This document shows positions 44,888 to 53,334 of a stretch of 64,000 nucleotides of DNA, piece after piece. The notes beneath the pieces are model-generated. The model did no database searches. It worked only from the letters and a program-made list of their open reading frames with translations, and was not told the origin of the DNA. Origin of the DNA: Bifidobacterium moraviense (GTDB lineage Bacteria > Actinomycetota > Actinomycetes > Actinomycetales > Bifidobacteriaceae); contig NZ_JAAIIH010000007.1 in assembly GCF_012932365.1 (NCBI RefSeq), positions 1 through 64,000 on the forward strand, in the 5' to 3' direction. How positions within the stretch are numbered: the stretch's first letter is position 1; each line of letters begins with the position of its first letter. A program made the position numbers and the translations under genes.

Positions 44888-46944
44888 GCGCCCCCGAGAA
44901 TCCGCGTCATCACGGCGATTCCGCCGCGGCCCCGCAGCGTGCGGACGGTCGCGGCGAGGATCCGTCGCGCCCCGACGGGACGGCGGACGACGTGAATCGC
45001 ATTGACGGTGTCGCGCCAGTCGACGCCGCTTCCGCCGACGGCGCCGGGCCGGCCGACGGCCCCGACGGCCCCGCCGCTCCCGCCGCTCCCGCCGACGCGC
45101 ACACGGACGCCGGGAATCACGGGAACGACGACGAGGACCACGCCGAACGCCTGAGGAACCAGTTCGGCCCCACCATGCCCATGCCCGACGCCGTCGCGGA
45201 CGCGCTGCAGGGCGCCACGCCCGACGCGGTCCCCGGCGCCATGCTCGGCGAACTGCCCGACGACCTCGCCTACGTGCCCCCGGCCGAACGCGACCAGACG
45301 CTCGCCCTGTTCGGCGGCCGCCGCAACGACTTCTCCTCGCGCTACCATCTCACGCGCCGCGGCAAGGTGAAGCGCATCAGCCAGATCTGGCGGATCTGCT
45401 CGCAGTTCGACGTGTTCCACGGCCTGACGCCGGTCAAGATGCGCCTGATGTTCGAGGCGCTCGGCCCCACGTTCGTCAAGGTGGGGCAGATCCTGTCCAT
45501 GCGATCGGAGATGCTGCCGCAGTCGTTCTGCGACGAGCTCGCCAAGCTGCGTGCCGACGCTGACCCGATGCCGTACGACACCGTGCTCACCACGCTGGAG
45601 AGCGAATACGGCAGGCCCGTCAGGGAGATCTTCAGCCACATCGACCCCACGCCGCTCGGCTCCGCGTCGCTCGCGCAGGTGCACCGCGCCACGCTCGTCA
45701 CCGGCGAGGACGTGGCCGTCAAGGTGCAGCGCCCCGGCGTGCGCGAGGTGATGGCGCAGGACGTGGACATCATGCGCTCGGCCGCCAAGTACGCGTCGCG
45801 CTTCGTGCACGCCGCCCAGGTGGTGGATCTGCGCGGCGTGGTGGAAGAGCTGTGGGAGACGTTCGAGGCGGAGACCGACTTCCTCGTGGAGGCGCGCAAC
45901 CTGCGTGACTTCAAGGAGTTCTGCAGACCGTACAAGTACATGGACTGCCCCACGCCGTACATGCGCCTGTGCACGCAGCACGTGGTGGTGATGGAGTACG
46001 TGGACGGCATCTCCGTCTCGCACCCGGACCGGCTCGTCGCCGCCGGCTACGACCTCAAGGACATCGGTACCAAGCTCGTGGACAACTACGCCACGCAGAT
46101 CCTCGACGACGGCTTCTTCCACGCCGACCCGCATCCCGGCAACATCATGGTGCGCGGCGGGCAGATCATGCTCATCGATCTGGGCATGACCGGTCGGCTC
46201 AACGCCAAGACGCGCTCGGTGCTGCAGGAGATGATCTTCGCGGTGGCCAAGCAGGATTCGCCGGCGCTGGCGGACGGCCTGCTGCGCTTCGCGGGCGGCG
46301 AGGCCGATCCCGAGGACTATCCGTCGCTGCTGGCCGACCTCGACGTGATCGTCAAGGAATTCGGCACGATCGACCTCAAGGACCTCGACATCGCGTCGTT
46401 CCTCAACTCGCTCACCCAGCTCGCCGCGCGGCACCATATCGAGGTGCCCAGCTCGGTGACCACGGTCGGCCGCGCGCTCGTCACGCTCGAGGGCCTGCTC
46501 GACGAGTTCATCCCGGACGTCAACATGATCGAGATCATCTCGAACCACATCGCCTCCTCGCGCTCCAGGCGCGACGTCGCGCGTGACGAGGCCCGTTCGC
46601 TCGCCGTGGAGGGCACGAAGGCGCTGCACGGGCTGCTCGCCACGATGGGCGAGGCCAAGGTGGCCACGCGCATGCTCACGCGCGGGCAGCTGCGCGTCAA
46701 CGCCGAGCTCGTGGGGGCGGACGAGCCGATGCGCATGCTCAGCGACATGGTCAACCGCATCGCCATGGCGCTGATCGTGGTGGGCCTGTTCGTGGGGTCG
46801 TCCATCGTGTACTACGCGGGCATCAAGCCGGTGGTGTTCGGCATCCCGATCGTGGGGTTCATGGGCTACGTGGTGGCGTTCGTGCTGTCCGTGTGGATCG
46901 TGTTCGACATCTACTTCAAGGGCCGGCGGAGCAAACGGCGTTGA
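44884..46944 (+). CDS. UbiB/ABC1/AarF-family atypical kinase
   Basis: A 686-residue protein. A disordered Ala/Asp/Pro lead (1-115) is followed by the UbiB kinase-like domain with KVGQILSM (KxGQ, Lys199), PLGSASLAQVHRA (Ala-rich loop), VAVKVQRPG, HADPHPGN (from residue 413) and LIDLGMTG. Two C-terminal membrane helices end the protein. The family supports ubiquinone synthesis in proteobacteria, but bifidobacteria are thought to lack quinones, so a lipid-related role is more likely. Starts with GTG overlapping the phasin-like stop (GTGA). Confidence 0.9.
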   Translation: MSAPENPRHHGDSAAAPQRADGRGEDPSRPDGTADDVNRIDGVAPVDAASADGAGPADGPDGPAAPAAPADAHTDAGNHGNDDEDHAERLRNQFGPTMPMPDAVADALQGATPDAVPGAMLGELPDDLAYVPPAERDQTLALFGGRRNDFSSRYHLTRRGKVKRISQIWRICSQFDVFHGLTPVKMRLMFEALGPTFVKVGQILSMRSEMLPQSFCDELAKLRADADPMPYDTVLTTLESEYGRPVREIFSHIDPTPLGSASLAQVHRATLVTGEDVAVKVQRPGVREVMAQDVDIMRSAAKYASRFVHAAQVVDLRGVVEELWETFEAETDFLVEARNLRDFKEFCRPYKYMDCPTPYMRLCTQHVVVMEYVDGISVSHPDRLVAAGYDLKDIGTKLVDNYATQILDDGFFHADPHPGNIMVRGGQIMLIDLGMTGRLNAKTRSVLQEMIFAVAKQDSPALADGLLRFAGGEADPEDYPSLLADLDVIVKEFGTIDLKDLDIASFLNSLTQLAARHHIEVPSSVTTVGRALVTLEGLLDEFIPDVNMIEIISNHIASSRSRRDVARDEARSLAVEGTKALHGLLATMGEAKVATRMLTRGQLRVNAELVGADEPMRMLSDMVNRIAMALIVVGLFVGSSIVYYAGIKPVVFGIPIVGFMGYVVAFVLSVWIVFDIYFKGRRSKRR

Positions 46945-47101
46945 GCGCGCGGCGTCGCGCCGATCATGCGGCGTCGCGCCCTTCTTGCGCACGCTATAAG
47001 AAACGCCGATAGCATCCGATGGCGAAAAACCGCCGTTCGGAACAATTCACGCGATTCGGTTCGCTAGGGTGGGGAACAAGTCAAGGAAGAGAGGAAAACC
47101 C

Positions 47102-48073
47102 ATGACCACACGTACCCTGCGCGCCAACGCGCTCGTCAAGAAGGTCGCGGCGCTCGTCGTCGCCTCCGGCCTGTTCTTCACCGCCGCCTGCGGCGAGGCC
47201 CCCAAGGCCGCCGAATCCGCGTCCGGCGACGCGTCCGCAGCCGCCAGCACCGACCTCAAGGTCTCCGACTACGACGCGATCATCAACGCCGGAGCCGTGG
47301 CGGACGACGCCACCATCGAGGCCAACGCCTGGGCCAAGTCCGTCAAGGAGGCCGGCGTGCTCAAGGTGGGCGGCACCAAGACCTCCCAGCTGTTCTCGCT
47401 GCAGTCCACCACCGACAACAAGGTGCGCGGCTTCGACGCCGGCCTGAGCCAGCTGCTCGCCCGCTACATCCTGGGCGACGCCAAGACCGAGCTGACCGTG
47501 GTCGACTCGTCCACCCGCGAGTCCGTGCTGCAGAACGGCACCGTGAACTCCGTGTTCGCCACCTACTCCATCACCGACAAGCGCAAGGAGAAGATCTCCT
47601 TCGCGGGTCCGTACTACGTCTCCCAGCAGGCCATCCTGGTGAAGAAGGACAACACGTCCATCACCGGCACCGACTCGCTCAACGGCAAGAAGGTGGCCGT
47701 GCAGGGCGGCTCCACCGGTCCGCAGATCGTCGCGCAGGTGGCGCCGCAGGCCACCGTGCAGGAGTTCCAGACCGACGCCGAGGCCACGCAGGCGCTGCGT
47801 CAGGGCCGCGTCGACGCGTACGTCGTGGACCAGACGCTGCAGCTCGGCACGCTCGTCAAGTCGCCCAACGACTTCAAGATCGCCGGCGAGCCGTTCGGCA
47901 ACAAGGATCCGTACGGCATCGGCCTGCCCAAGGACTCCGACGCCGCCGCGTTCGTGAACGCGTGGCTCAAGAAGATCGAGGACGACGGCACCTGGGCCAA
48001 GCTGTGGCAGGTCACCATCGGCGACCGCACCGGCGTGACCACCGTCCCCACCCCGCCCGAGATCGAGCAGTGA
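47102..48073 (+). CDS. Glutamate/amino-acid ABC transporter substrate-binding lipoprotein
   Basis: A 323-residue lipoprotein with Cys30 in FTAACGEA and a family-3 solute-binding domain. The N lobe carries GVLKVGGTKTSQLFS and GFDAGLSQLLARY, and the hinge segment is SITDKRKEKISFAGPYY. This is the GluB-like pattern of actinobacterial glutamate/aspartate uptake systems. The ribosome site is AGGAAGAGAGG. A terminator-like hairpin lies between it and the permeases, consistent with more binding protein than membrane complex. Confidence 0.9.
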   Translation: MTTRTLRANALVKKVAALVVASGLFFTAACGEAPKAAESASGDASAAASTDLKVSDYDAIINAGAVADDATIEANAWAKSVKEAGVLKVGGTKTSQLFSLQSTTDNKVRGFDAGLSQLLARYILGDAKTELTVVDSSTRESVLQNGTVNSVFATYSITDKRKEKISFAGPYYVSQQAILVKKDNTSITGTDSLNGKKVAVQGGSTGPQIVAQVAPQATVQEFQTDAEATQALRQGRVDAYVVDQTLQLGTLVKSPNDFKIAGEPFGNKDPYGIGLPKDSDAAAFVNAWLKKIEDDGTWAKLWQVTIGDRTGVTTVPTPPEIEQ

Positions 48074-48095
48074 GCCCGGTCCGATAGCGTCTTCT

Positions 48096-48131
48096 GGCTC
48101 CCCTCGGCCGCGTTCGGTCGCGAGGGGAGCC
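48096..48131 (+). terminator. Attenuating hairpin between binding protein and permease genes
   Basis: GGCTCCCCTCG (48096-48106) pairs perfectly with CGAGGGGAGCC (48121-48131). No T-run follows, so it may be a partial terminator or RNA-stability stem that separates the levels of the lipoprotein and the permeases. Confidence 0.65.
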
Positions 48132-48196
48132 GCTGTCGTATGTGCCGTCGTTCGCGGACGGAACGTCCGCGACAATCGTGAAAGGAGGTGCGCCCC

Positions 48197-48862
48197 GTGA
48201 TCCACGACTTCGCCTATCTGGTGACCAACTACGGCCAGGCGTTCGTCCAGGCCTACCTGGTCTCGCTGCGCATCGCGGTCCTCGGATTCGTGGGCGGGTT
48301 CCTCGTGGCCATCGTGCTCACCGTGGCTCGCGTGAGCCCCATCCCGCCCCTGCGCAGCGCCGTCACCGCGTACGTGGAGATATTCCGCAACATGCCGGTG
48401 CTGTGCCTGCTCGTGTTCATCGTGTACGCGCTGCCCGATCTGGGGCTCGTGGTGGACTACGAGCCCGCCGCGATCCTCACGCTGGTGCTCGTCTCGTCGT
48501 CGTTCGCGTGCGAGAACCTGCGCACCGGCATCAACACCATCGACGCCGGGCAGATTCAGGCCGCGCGTTCGCTGGGCCTCGGCTTTTCGCAGATCGTCGG
48601 TTCGATCGTGCTGCCGCAGGCCCTGCGCGCCGTGGTGCAGCCGATGGTCACGCTCGCCCTCTCCGTGATGATCAGCTCGTCGGTCGGCTCGCTCGTGCCG
48701 ATCGCGCACAAGGAGCTCACCGGACTCGTGGCCGAGATCAACAACACCGAGGCGCTCGGCGTCACCACGTTCCTCGTGGCCGCGCTCATGTACGTGTTCA
48801 CCGGTCTGCTCATCGCGTTCGTCGGCCGCCGCATCGAAAGGAGGTTCGCGCTATGGCGATGA
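48197..48862 (+). CDS. Amino-acid ABC transporter permease, first
   Basis: A 221-residue HisM-type permease. It has five helices, FRNMPVLCLLVF in the family position, and the EAA motif QIQAARSLGLGFSQIVGSIV. Start is GTG at 48197, placed eight bases after AAAGGAGG. It overlaps the second permease gene by ten bases, so the two form the heterodimeric pore of a glutamate-type importer. Confidence 0.9.
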   Translation: MIHDFAYLVTNYGQAFVQAYLVSLRIAVLGFVGGFLVAIVLTVARVSPIPPLRSAVTAYVEIFRNMPVLCLLVFIVYALPDLGLVVDYEPAAILTLVLVSSSFACENLRTGINTIDAGQIQAARSLGLGFSQIVGSIVLPQALRAVVQPMVTLALSVMISSSVGSLVPIAHKELTGLVAEINNTEALGVTTFLVAALMYVFTGLLIAFVGRRIERRFALWR

Positions 48863-49704
48863 CACCCACCGAGGCCGCCCTGTTCGAGGCCGGCGGTCCG
48901 CGCGCCCGCCGTCGCATCCTCATCGGCACCGTCCTGTCCGCGCTCGCGCTCGCCGCGCTCGTGGCGTGGATCGTGTACCGCTTCTACGTCAAGGGGCAGC
49001 TCGCCTCGCAGTACTGGTACTTCTTCGCCCAGCTCAACGTGTGGGAGTTCATCGGCATGGGTCTGGTGGGCACGCTGCGCGCCGCCCTGGGCGCCGGCGC
49101 GATCGCCCTGGTGGTGGGCCTCGTGCTCATGCTCGGGCGCACGTCGCGCTGGGCGCCGGTGCGCTGGATCGCCACCGCCGTGATCGAGTTCTTCCGCGGC
49201 ACCCCCACGCTGCTGTTCATCTACGCGATGTTCCTGGTGCCCGCGCAGATGGGCCTCAAGGTGAGCACGTACTGGATGGTGGTGATCCCGGTCTCTGCAT
49301 ACGCGTCCGCGGTGCTGGCCGAGGTCTACCGCGCCGGCGTGAATGCCGTGCCCGACGGGCAGAAGGAGGCCGGCATCTCGCTGGGCCTGAGCCCCGCGCA
49401 GAACTTCGTGCACGTGATCATGCCGCAGATGTTCCGCATCGTCACGCCGACGCTGGTCACGCAGCTCGTGGTGGTGGTCAAGGACACGTCGTTCGGCTAC
49501 GTGGTCACGTACCCGGAGCTCATGGTGAACGCCAAGGTGCTCATCGCCAACTTCTCCAGCCTCGTACCGGTGTATCTGGTGGTGGCGCTGATCTACGTGC
49601 TGGTGAATCTGGCGATCTCGCGCTTCGCCAACTGGCTGTCGCGCCGGCAGGACGCGGAGATCCTCAAGGTGGACACCGTCATGCCGCACGCCGTGGAGGT
49701 GTGA
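48853..49704 (+). CDS. Amino-acid ABC transporter permease, second
   Basis: The 283-residue partner permease has a longer N-terminal cytoplasmic lead, the family motif FFRGTPTLLFIYAM, and the EAA motif GQKEAGISLGLSPAQNF. GAAAGGAGG precedes the ATG. It is the last gene of the transporter; no ATP-binding subunit follows or precedes within this window, so the complex must borrow or encode its ATPase elsewhere. Confidence 0.9.
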   Translation: MAMTPTEAALFEAGGPRARRRILIGTVLSALALAALVAWIVYRFYVKGQLASQYWYFFAQLNVWEFIGMGLVGTLRAALGAGAIALVVGLVLMLGRTSRWAPVRWIATAVIEFFRGTPTLLFIYAMFLVPAQMGLKVSTYWMVVIPVSAYASAVLAEVYRAGVNAVPDGQKEAGISLGLSPAQNFVHVIMPQMFRIVTPTLVTQLVVVVKDTSFGYVVTYPELMVNAKVLIANFSSLVPVYLVVALIYVLVNLAISRFANWLSRRQDAEILKVDTVMPHAVEV

Positions 49705-49826
49705 GCGGGTCGTGTGAGCGCGGTGATGGCGCAGCAAGGGCGCGGCGATGGCGCGGGTGAGCGTCGTTCGGTCCGATCGGGCCGATTCCGTGTTGCCGCT
49801 CTGCTGGTCTGCTGCTCTGCCAAACT

Positions 49827-49958
49827 GTCATTCTGCCGATCCTTGGCATGCGAATCGCAAGGATCGGCAGATCTACGTCGTAGCAGGCTCGATAAGGTCC
49901 GTATGAACGCATTTCTGCCGATCCCTGCAAATGTCATGCCAAGGATCGGCAGAATGAC
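49827..49958. repeat. Four-arm palindromic element, copy 1
   Basis: GTCATTCTGCCGATCCTTGG plus CATG (49827-49850) is matched without mismatch by its complement at 49935-49958 (24 bases). Inner arms GCAAGGATCGGCAGA (49857) and TCTGCCGATCCCTGC (49913) allow alternative pairing, so two small hairpins or one large cruciform can form. It fills the 350-base gap before the phosphodiesterase gene. A related copy is at 52011. Confidence 0.85.
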
Positions 49959-50059
49959 ATCGGAAACCGACGGCCACGGACGATTTGCGCATTCGAGGCG
50001 ACGCGGGTGCTAGGTTGTGTGATGAGATGGGGATCGCCCCCGCCCGAAGGAGGTCCAAC

Positions 50060-51088
50060 ATGGGCAAGGGATTCGGCAAGACGTTGGTGGCCGCGGGCGT
50101 GCTGGCGGCCGGAGCAGGAGCGCTGGCCATCGCGCCGCGTCTGAACATCGACAAGCGGCGCTACCGCGTGCCCGGCATCCCCGAGGTGCCGTACGCGCAT
50201 CGCGGCCTGCACGACGCCGGCTCCGGACTGACCGACGAGTACGCCGGCGCGGAAAGCGAGGCGTATGTGGCGCTCGCCCGCGAGATGGCCGTGAAGGCCG
50301 GCTACGCCAGCGCCGACTTCGAGGGAAGCATCGCCCCCGAGAACTCGCTGGCCGCGTTCGCCGCCGCCTGCGAGGCCGGATACGGCATCGAACTGGATCT
50401 GCAGCTCACCGCCGACGGTCAGGTGGTGGTGGTGCATGACTCCGATCTGGAACGCGTGGCCGGCGATCCGCGCCGCATCGCGGACCTCACCTACGCCGAG
50501 CTCGTGGACATCCCGCTGTTCCCCGCCCCCGCCAAGCCGGGCGACGCCGAGGCCAAGCCGCTGGACGCCGCCGGCGCGGGCGCCACGGCGGGCTACAGCC
50601 AGCACGTGCCGCTGTTCGCGGACGTGCTGCGCGTGGTGGCCGGACGCGTGCCGATCATCGTCGAGTACAAGTTCGACGACTACGAGTGGACCGATCGCGA
50701 CGACGAGCTCATGGAGAAGGGCGACGCGCTGCTGCGCGCCTACGACGGCCCGTACGTCATCGAATCGTTCCACCCGGGCGCGGTGAACTGGTACAAGGAG
50801 AACCGTCCCGAGGTCAACCGCGGCCAGCTCGCCGAGGCAGCCCCGTTCGGCACCGGCGGCAAGGCCGTCACCGAATGGTTTGCCGGGCTGCTTGCCTTCG
50901 ACTGGCTGGGACGCCCGGACTTCATTGCCTACGACTGGCACGGCGGCGCGACCCCGCAGGTGCGCCTCGCCCGCACAATGGGCGCCACCACCGTCTCCTG
51001 GACCGTGCGTAGCGCCGCCGAACTCGCCGAGTCGGCCCCGCACTTCGACCGCTTCATCTTCGAGTCGTTCGTCCCCGCGGAGGGGTGA
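50060..51088 (+). CDS. Glycerophosphodiester phosphodiesterase family protein
   Basis: A 342-residue GDPD-type TIM barrel with an N-terminal hydrophobic segment (LVAAGVLAAGAGALAIAP, anchor or signal). Catalytic motifs are YAHRGLHD (His47), APENSLAAF, and ELDLQLTADGQVVVVHD. It should split glycerophosphodiesters to glycerol-3-phosphate and an alcohol, probably at the outer membrane face. GAAGGAGG marks the start. An insertion with Pro/Ala/Gly (about 155-180) is longer than usual. Confidence 0.9.
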   Translation: MGKGFGKTLVAAGVLAAGAGALAIAPRLNIDKRRYRVPGIPEVPYAHRGLHDAGSGLTDEYAGAESEAYVALAREMAVKAGYASADFEGSIAPENSLAAFAAACEAGYGIELDLQLTADGQVVVVHDSDLERVAGDPRRIADLTYAELVDIPLFPAPAKPGDAEAKPLDAAGAGATAGYSQHVPLFADVLRVVAGRVPIIVEYKFDDYEWTDRDDELMEKGDALLRAYDGPYVIESFHPGAVNWYKENRPEVNRGQLAEAAPFGTGGKAVTEWFAGLLAFDWLGRPDFIAYDWHGGATPQVRLARTMGATTVSWTVRSAAELAESAPHFDRFIFESFVPAEG

Positions 51089-51098
51089 GCGGGCGGCC

Positions 51099-51183
51099 GC
51101 AACATTGCGAAAAGCGGCATCCGCAGGCCGGATTCAGGCTTGTGGATGCCGCTTTTTTGGTCGTTCGTCGCAGCGTTGCGATC
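51099..51183. terminator. Bidirectional terminator flanked by 62-bp-type cores
   Basis: AAAGCGGCATCC (51111-51122) pairs with GGATGCCGC followed by TTTTTT (51144-51158). GCAACATTGCGA lies just left, and GGTCGTTCGTCGCAGCGTTG just right, matching the dyad core and flank of the 62-bp arrays at a 71-base step. It terminates the phosphodiesterase and, read the other way, upp. Confidence 0.8.
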
Positions 51184-51281
51184 CGGGGACGGACGCGGCG
51201 CGACACGGTTGCGCAGTCGCGCCGCCGCTCAGCTGCTCAGTCGATCGGTCTGCGATCGGTCCGTGCTCAGTCGATCACGGC

Positions 51282-51923
51282 TCAGTCGATCACGCCGTAC
51301 AGGCGGTCGCCGGCGTCGCCGAGGCCCGGCACGATGTAGCACTTGTCGTTGAGCTTCTCGTCGACCGCGCACACCACGACCTTGAAGTCGATGGACGGGT
51401 CGATGTGCTCCTCGACGTACTTGATGCCTTCGGGGGCGGCGATGATGTTGATGGCCGTGACGTCCTTGGCGCCGCGCTCGGCCAGGTAGTGCGTGGCGGC
51501 GACCAGCGTGCCGCCCGTGGCGAGCATCGGGTCGATGAGGAAGCACTGGCGGCCGGTGAGGTCGTCGGGAAGACGGTTGGCGTACGTGATCTGCTGGGTG
51601 GGGTGGTCCTCGTCGCGCTTCATGCCGAGGAAGCCGACCTCGGCGGTGGGCAGCAGGCGGGTCATGCCGTCGAGCATGCCGAGGCCCGCGCGCAGCACGG
51701 GCACGATGATCGGGCGCGGCTCGGCGAGCTTCTTGCCGGTCATCGGGGCCACCGGGGTCTCGATCGGCGTGGCCACGACGGACAGGTCGCGCGTGGCCTC
51801 GTAGGCCTCCAGCATCACGAGCTCGGAGACGAGCTCGCGGAAGGTGGAGGAGGGGGTGTTCTTGTCGCGCAGCACGGTGAGCTTGTGCTCCACCAGCGGA
51901 TGATTCAGTACGTGAAGTTCCAT
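51282..51923 (-). CDS. upp: Uracil phosphoribosyltransferase
   Basis: Upp converts uracil and PRPP to UMP for pyrimidine salvage. The 213-residue protein begins [20 protein letters not shown], has [13 protein letters not shown], and the PRPP-binding loop [14 protein letters not shown]; the end [12 protein letters not shown] is typical. A Shine-Dalgarno AGGAG lies right before the ATG. The gene is alone, facing the phosphodiesterase gene across a terminator. Confidence 0.96.
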   Translation of the reverse strand: MELHVLNHPLVEHKLTVLRDKNTPSSTFRELVSELVMLEAYEATRDLSVVATPIETPVAPMTGKKLAEPRPIIVPVLRAGLGMLDGMTRLLPTAEVGFLGMKRDEDHPTQQITYANRLPDDLTGRQCFLIDPMLATGGTLVAATHYLAERGAKDVTAINIIAAPEGIKYVEEHIDPSIDFKVVVCAVDEKLNDKCYIVPGLGDAGDRLYGVID

Positions 51924-52010
51924 GGCTCCTAGGGTAAGCCACGCCGGGCGAAGAGTGGTAATCGCGCCGTGTGCGTGGCGGGGGGGCGGACTTCCGCCGA
52001 TCTGTTGGCA

Positions 52011-52147
52011 GATCTGCAGATCTGCCAATCCTGGGCATCAATATTGCAAATGTAGGCAGATCCGCGCTCTGAGGGGTTCCGAGAAGACCGAACGGATGTC
52101 GATCTGCCGATTCCTGCGATTTGCGTGCCAAGGATTGGCAGATCCGC
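52011..52147. repeat. Four-arm palindromic element, copy 2
   Basis: GATCTGCCAATCCTGGGCA near 52019 is matched by TGCCAAGGATTGGCAGATC near 52126. Inner arms ATTGCAAATG/TTGCGTG and GGCAGATC/GATCTGCC repeat the architecture of the element at 49827, with diverged sequence. From 52195 to 52280 purine-rich GCTGCGAARGGATGCA repeats follow, and at 52293-52322 AAAAGAATAGA occurs three times. No gene is visible between upp and 52606. Confidence 0.7.
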
Positions 52148-52605
52148 ACGGAACGCGCATGACGCTCGGACGGACCGCGGAGATCAGGCGGTCGGCCGAT
52201 GCAAAGGGGCTGCGAAAGGATGCAGGAGAGCAAAGGGGGCTGCGAAGGGATGCAAAGGCACTGCGGAGGCGACGCAAAGGGGAACGCGCGAAAAGAATAG
52301 AAAAAGAATAGAAAAAGAATAGATGCGCCGAACCGTGAAAGCGCCTGTCGGCGCAAGGGCCGCTCGCGGCGGCAAAAAATGGAGCCCGGGGCTTAAGCAC
52401 GGCCCGACGCGCCATCTACTGTACGGCATGCCCCGTCGCGACACGACGAACCGCGCGCGGTCTCGCCTCGCGCGGGGACGGAGCAGGGGCGGATCAGAGG
52501 ACGGAGCAGAGAGCGAGGCGGAACCCGACGATGCTCGGCATGGGTACCGCCTTACGCCTCACGCCGTACGCCGCGGAGCGGATCGGTCGCCGGCCCCCGT
52601 TGCCG

Positions 52606-53334
52606 TTACTCCAGCTTCCCGCGCCTCCACAGGGCGGCGCCGTGACGGAAGTCCTCGGCGGTGTGGCGCAGCGAGGCGGCGTTGTGCAGCATGCGCGCGG
52701 CCGCGGCGCGATGGGCGTGCTCGTCGGCGGAGGTGACCGCGGCGGCGGCCAGATGCGCGGAACGATGGTGCGCCTCGGCGCGCAGCCCGGCCACGATCAC
52801 GTCGCAGAACGCGCTGGCGCGCTCCAGCGCCACCGCGAAGTCGCCCACGAACGCGCCGGAGAGGATCGAATCGGCGAGGCGCGCGATGTCGTCCTCATCA
52901 GGCGCCTGATCCACGCCCGCGATCGCCGACGCCGTGGTGGCCACCGGCTCGCCCACGCGCCACAGCCGCGAGATCGCGTCCCGGTCGCGCCGCATCCACG
53001 TGCGCAGCATGTACAGTCGCCACAGAATCCCCGGCAGCGAGTCCGGTTCGGCGTGGCTCCACAGTTCGGCCACCAGATCCACGCCCTCCACGTCCACGAG
53101 CGTGAGCACGCGCGCCACCACCTGCGGGTCCTGCGTGTGGTGCACGCGGTCGAGCAGCGACGCGGCGGTGGCGTGGCTCAGCTCGCTCAGCTGCTCCGGG
53201 TCCACGCCGCCGGCGATCTGGTTGACGAGCGCGGGATCGAGCTGCGAGGGGCGGGCGGGACGCGACGCGCCGAGACGCGCCGGGGCGAACGCGGAGCCCG
53301 CCGCGTGGACGGAGCCGGAGGAGCTAATAGACAA
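52606..53334 (-). CDS. Uncharacterised protein downstream of Nudix/phosphatase gene
   Basis: A 242-residue soluble, mainly helical protein with no motif I recognise. It has a Ser/Ala lead, then LDPALVNQIAGGVDPEQLSELS, and an Ala/His-rich C-terminal half. It begins with TTG, supported by AAGGTGAG five bases upstream, and overlaps the previous gene by 11 bases. Coupled translation suggests it works with the Nudix/histidine-phosphatase protein. Confidence 0.65.
   Translation of the reverse strand: MSISSSGSVHAAGSAFAPARLGASRPARPSQLDPALVNQIAGGVDPEQLSELSHATAASLLDRVHHTQDPQVVARVLTLVDVEGVDLVAELWSHAEPDSLPGILWRLYMLRTWMRRDRDAISRLWRVGEPVATTASAIAGVDQAPDEDDIARLADSILSGAFVGDFAVALERASAFCDVIVAGLRAEAHHRSAHLAAAAVTSADEHAHRAAAARMLHNAASLRHTAEDFRHGAALWRRGKLE

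Noticed and set aside
42913..46992. A single 1359-codon reading frame on the minus strand
   Set aside because: It runs antisense through the UbiB and phasin genes and the 62-bp array. Only the part from 43899 to 42913 has conserved protein features.
52293..52322. AAAAGAATAGA x3 as a phase-variation tract
   Set aside because: It is a short repeat in a gene-free region more than 280 bases from any start codon, so a switching role has no support.
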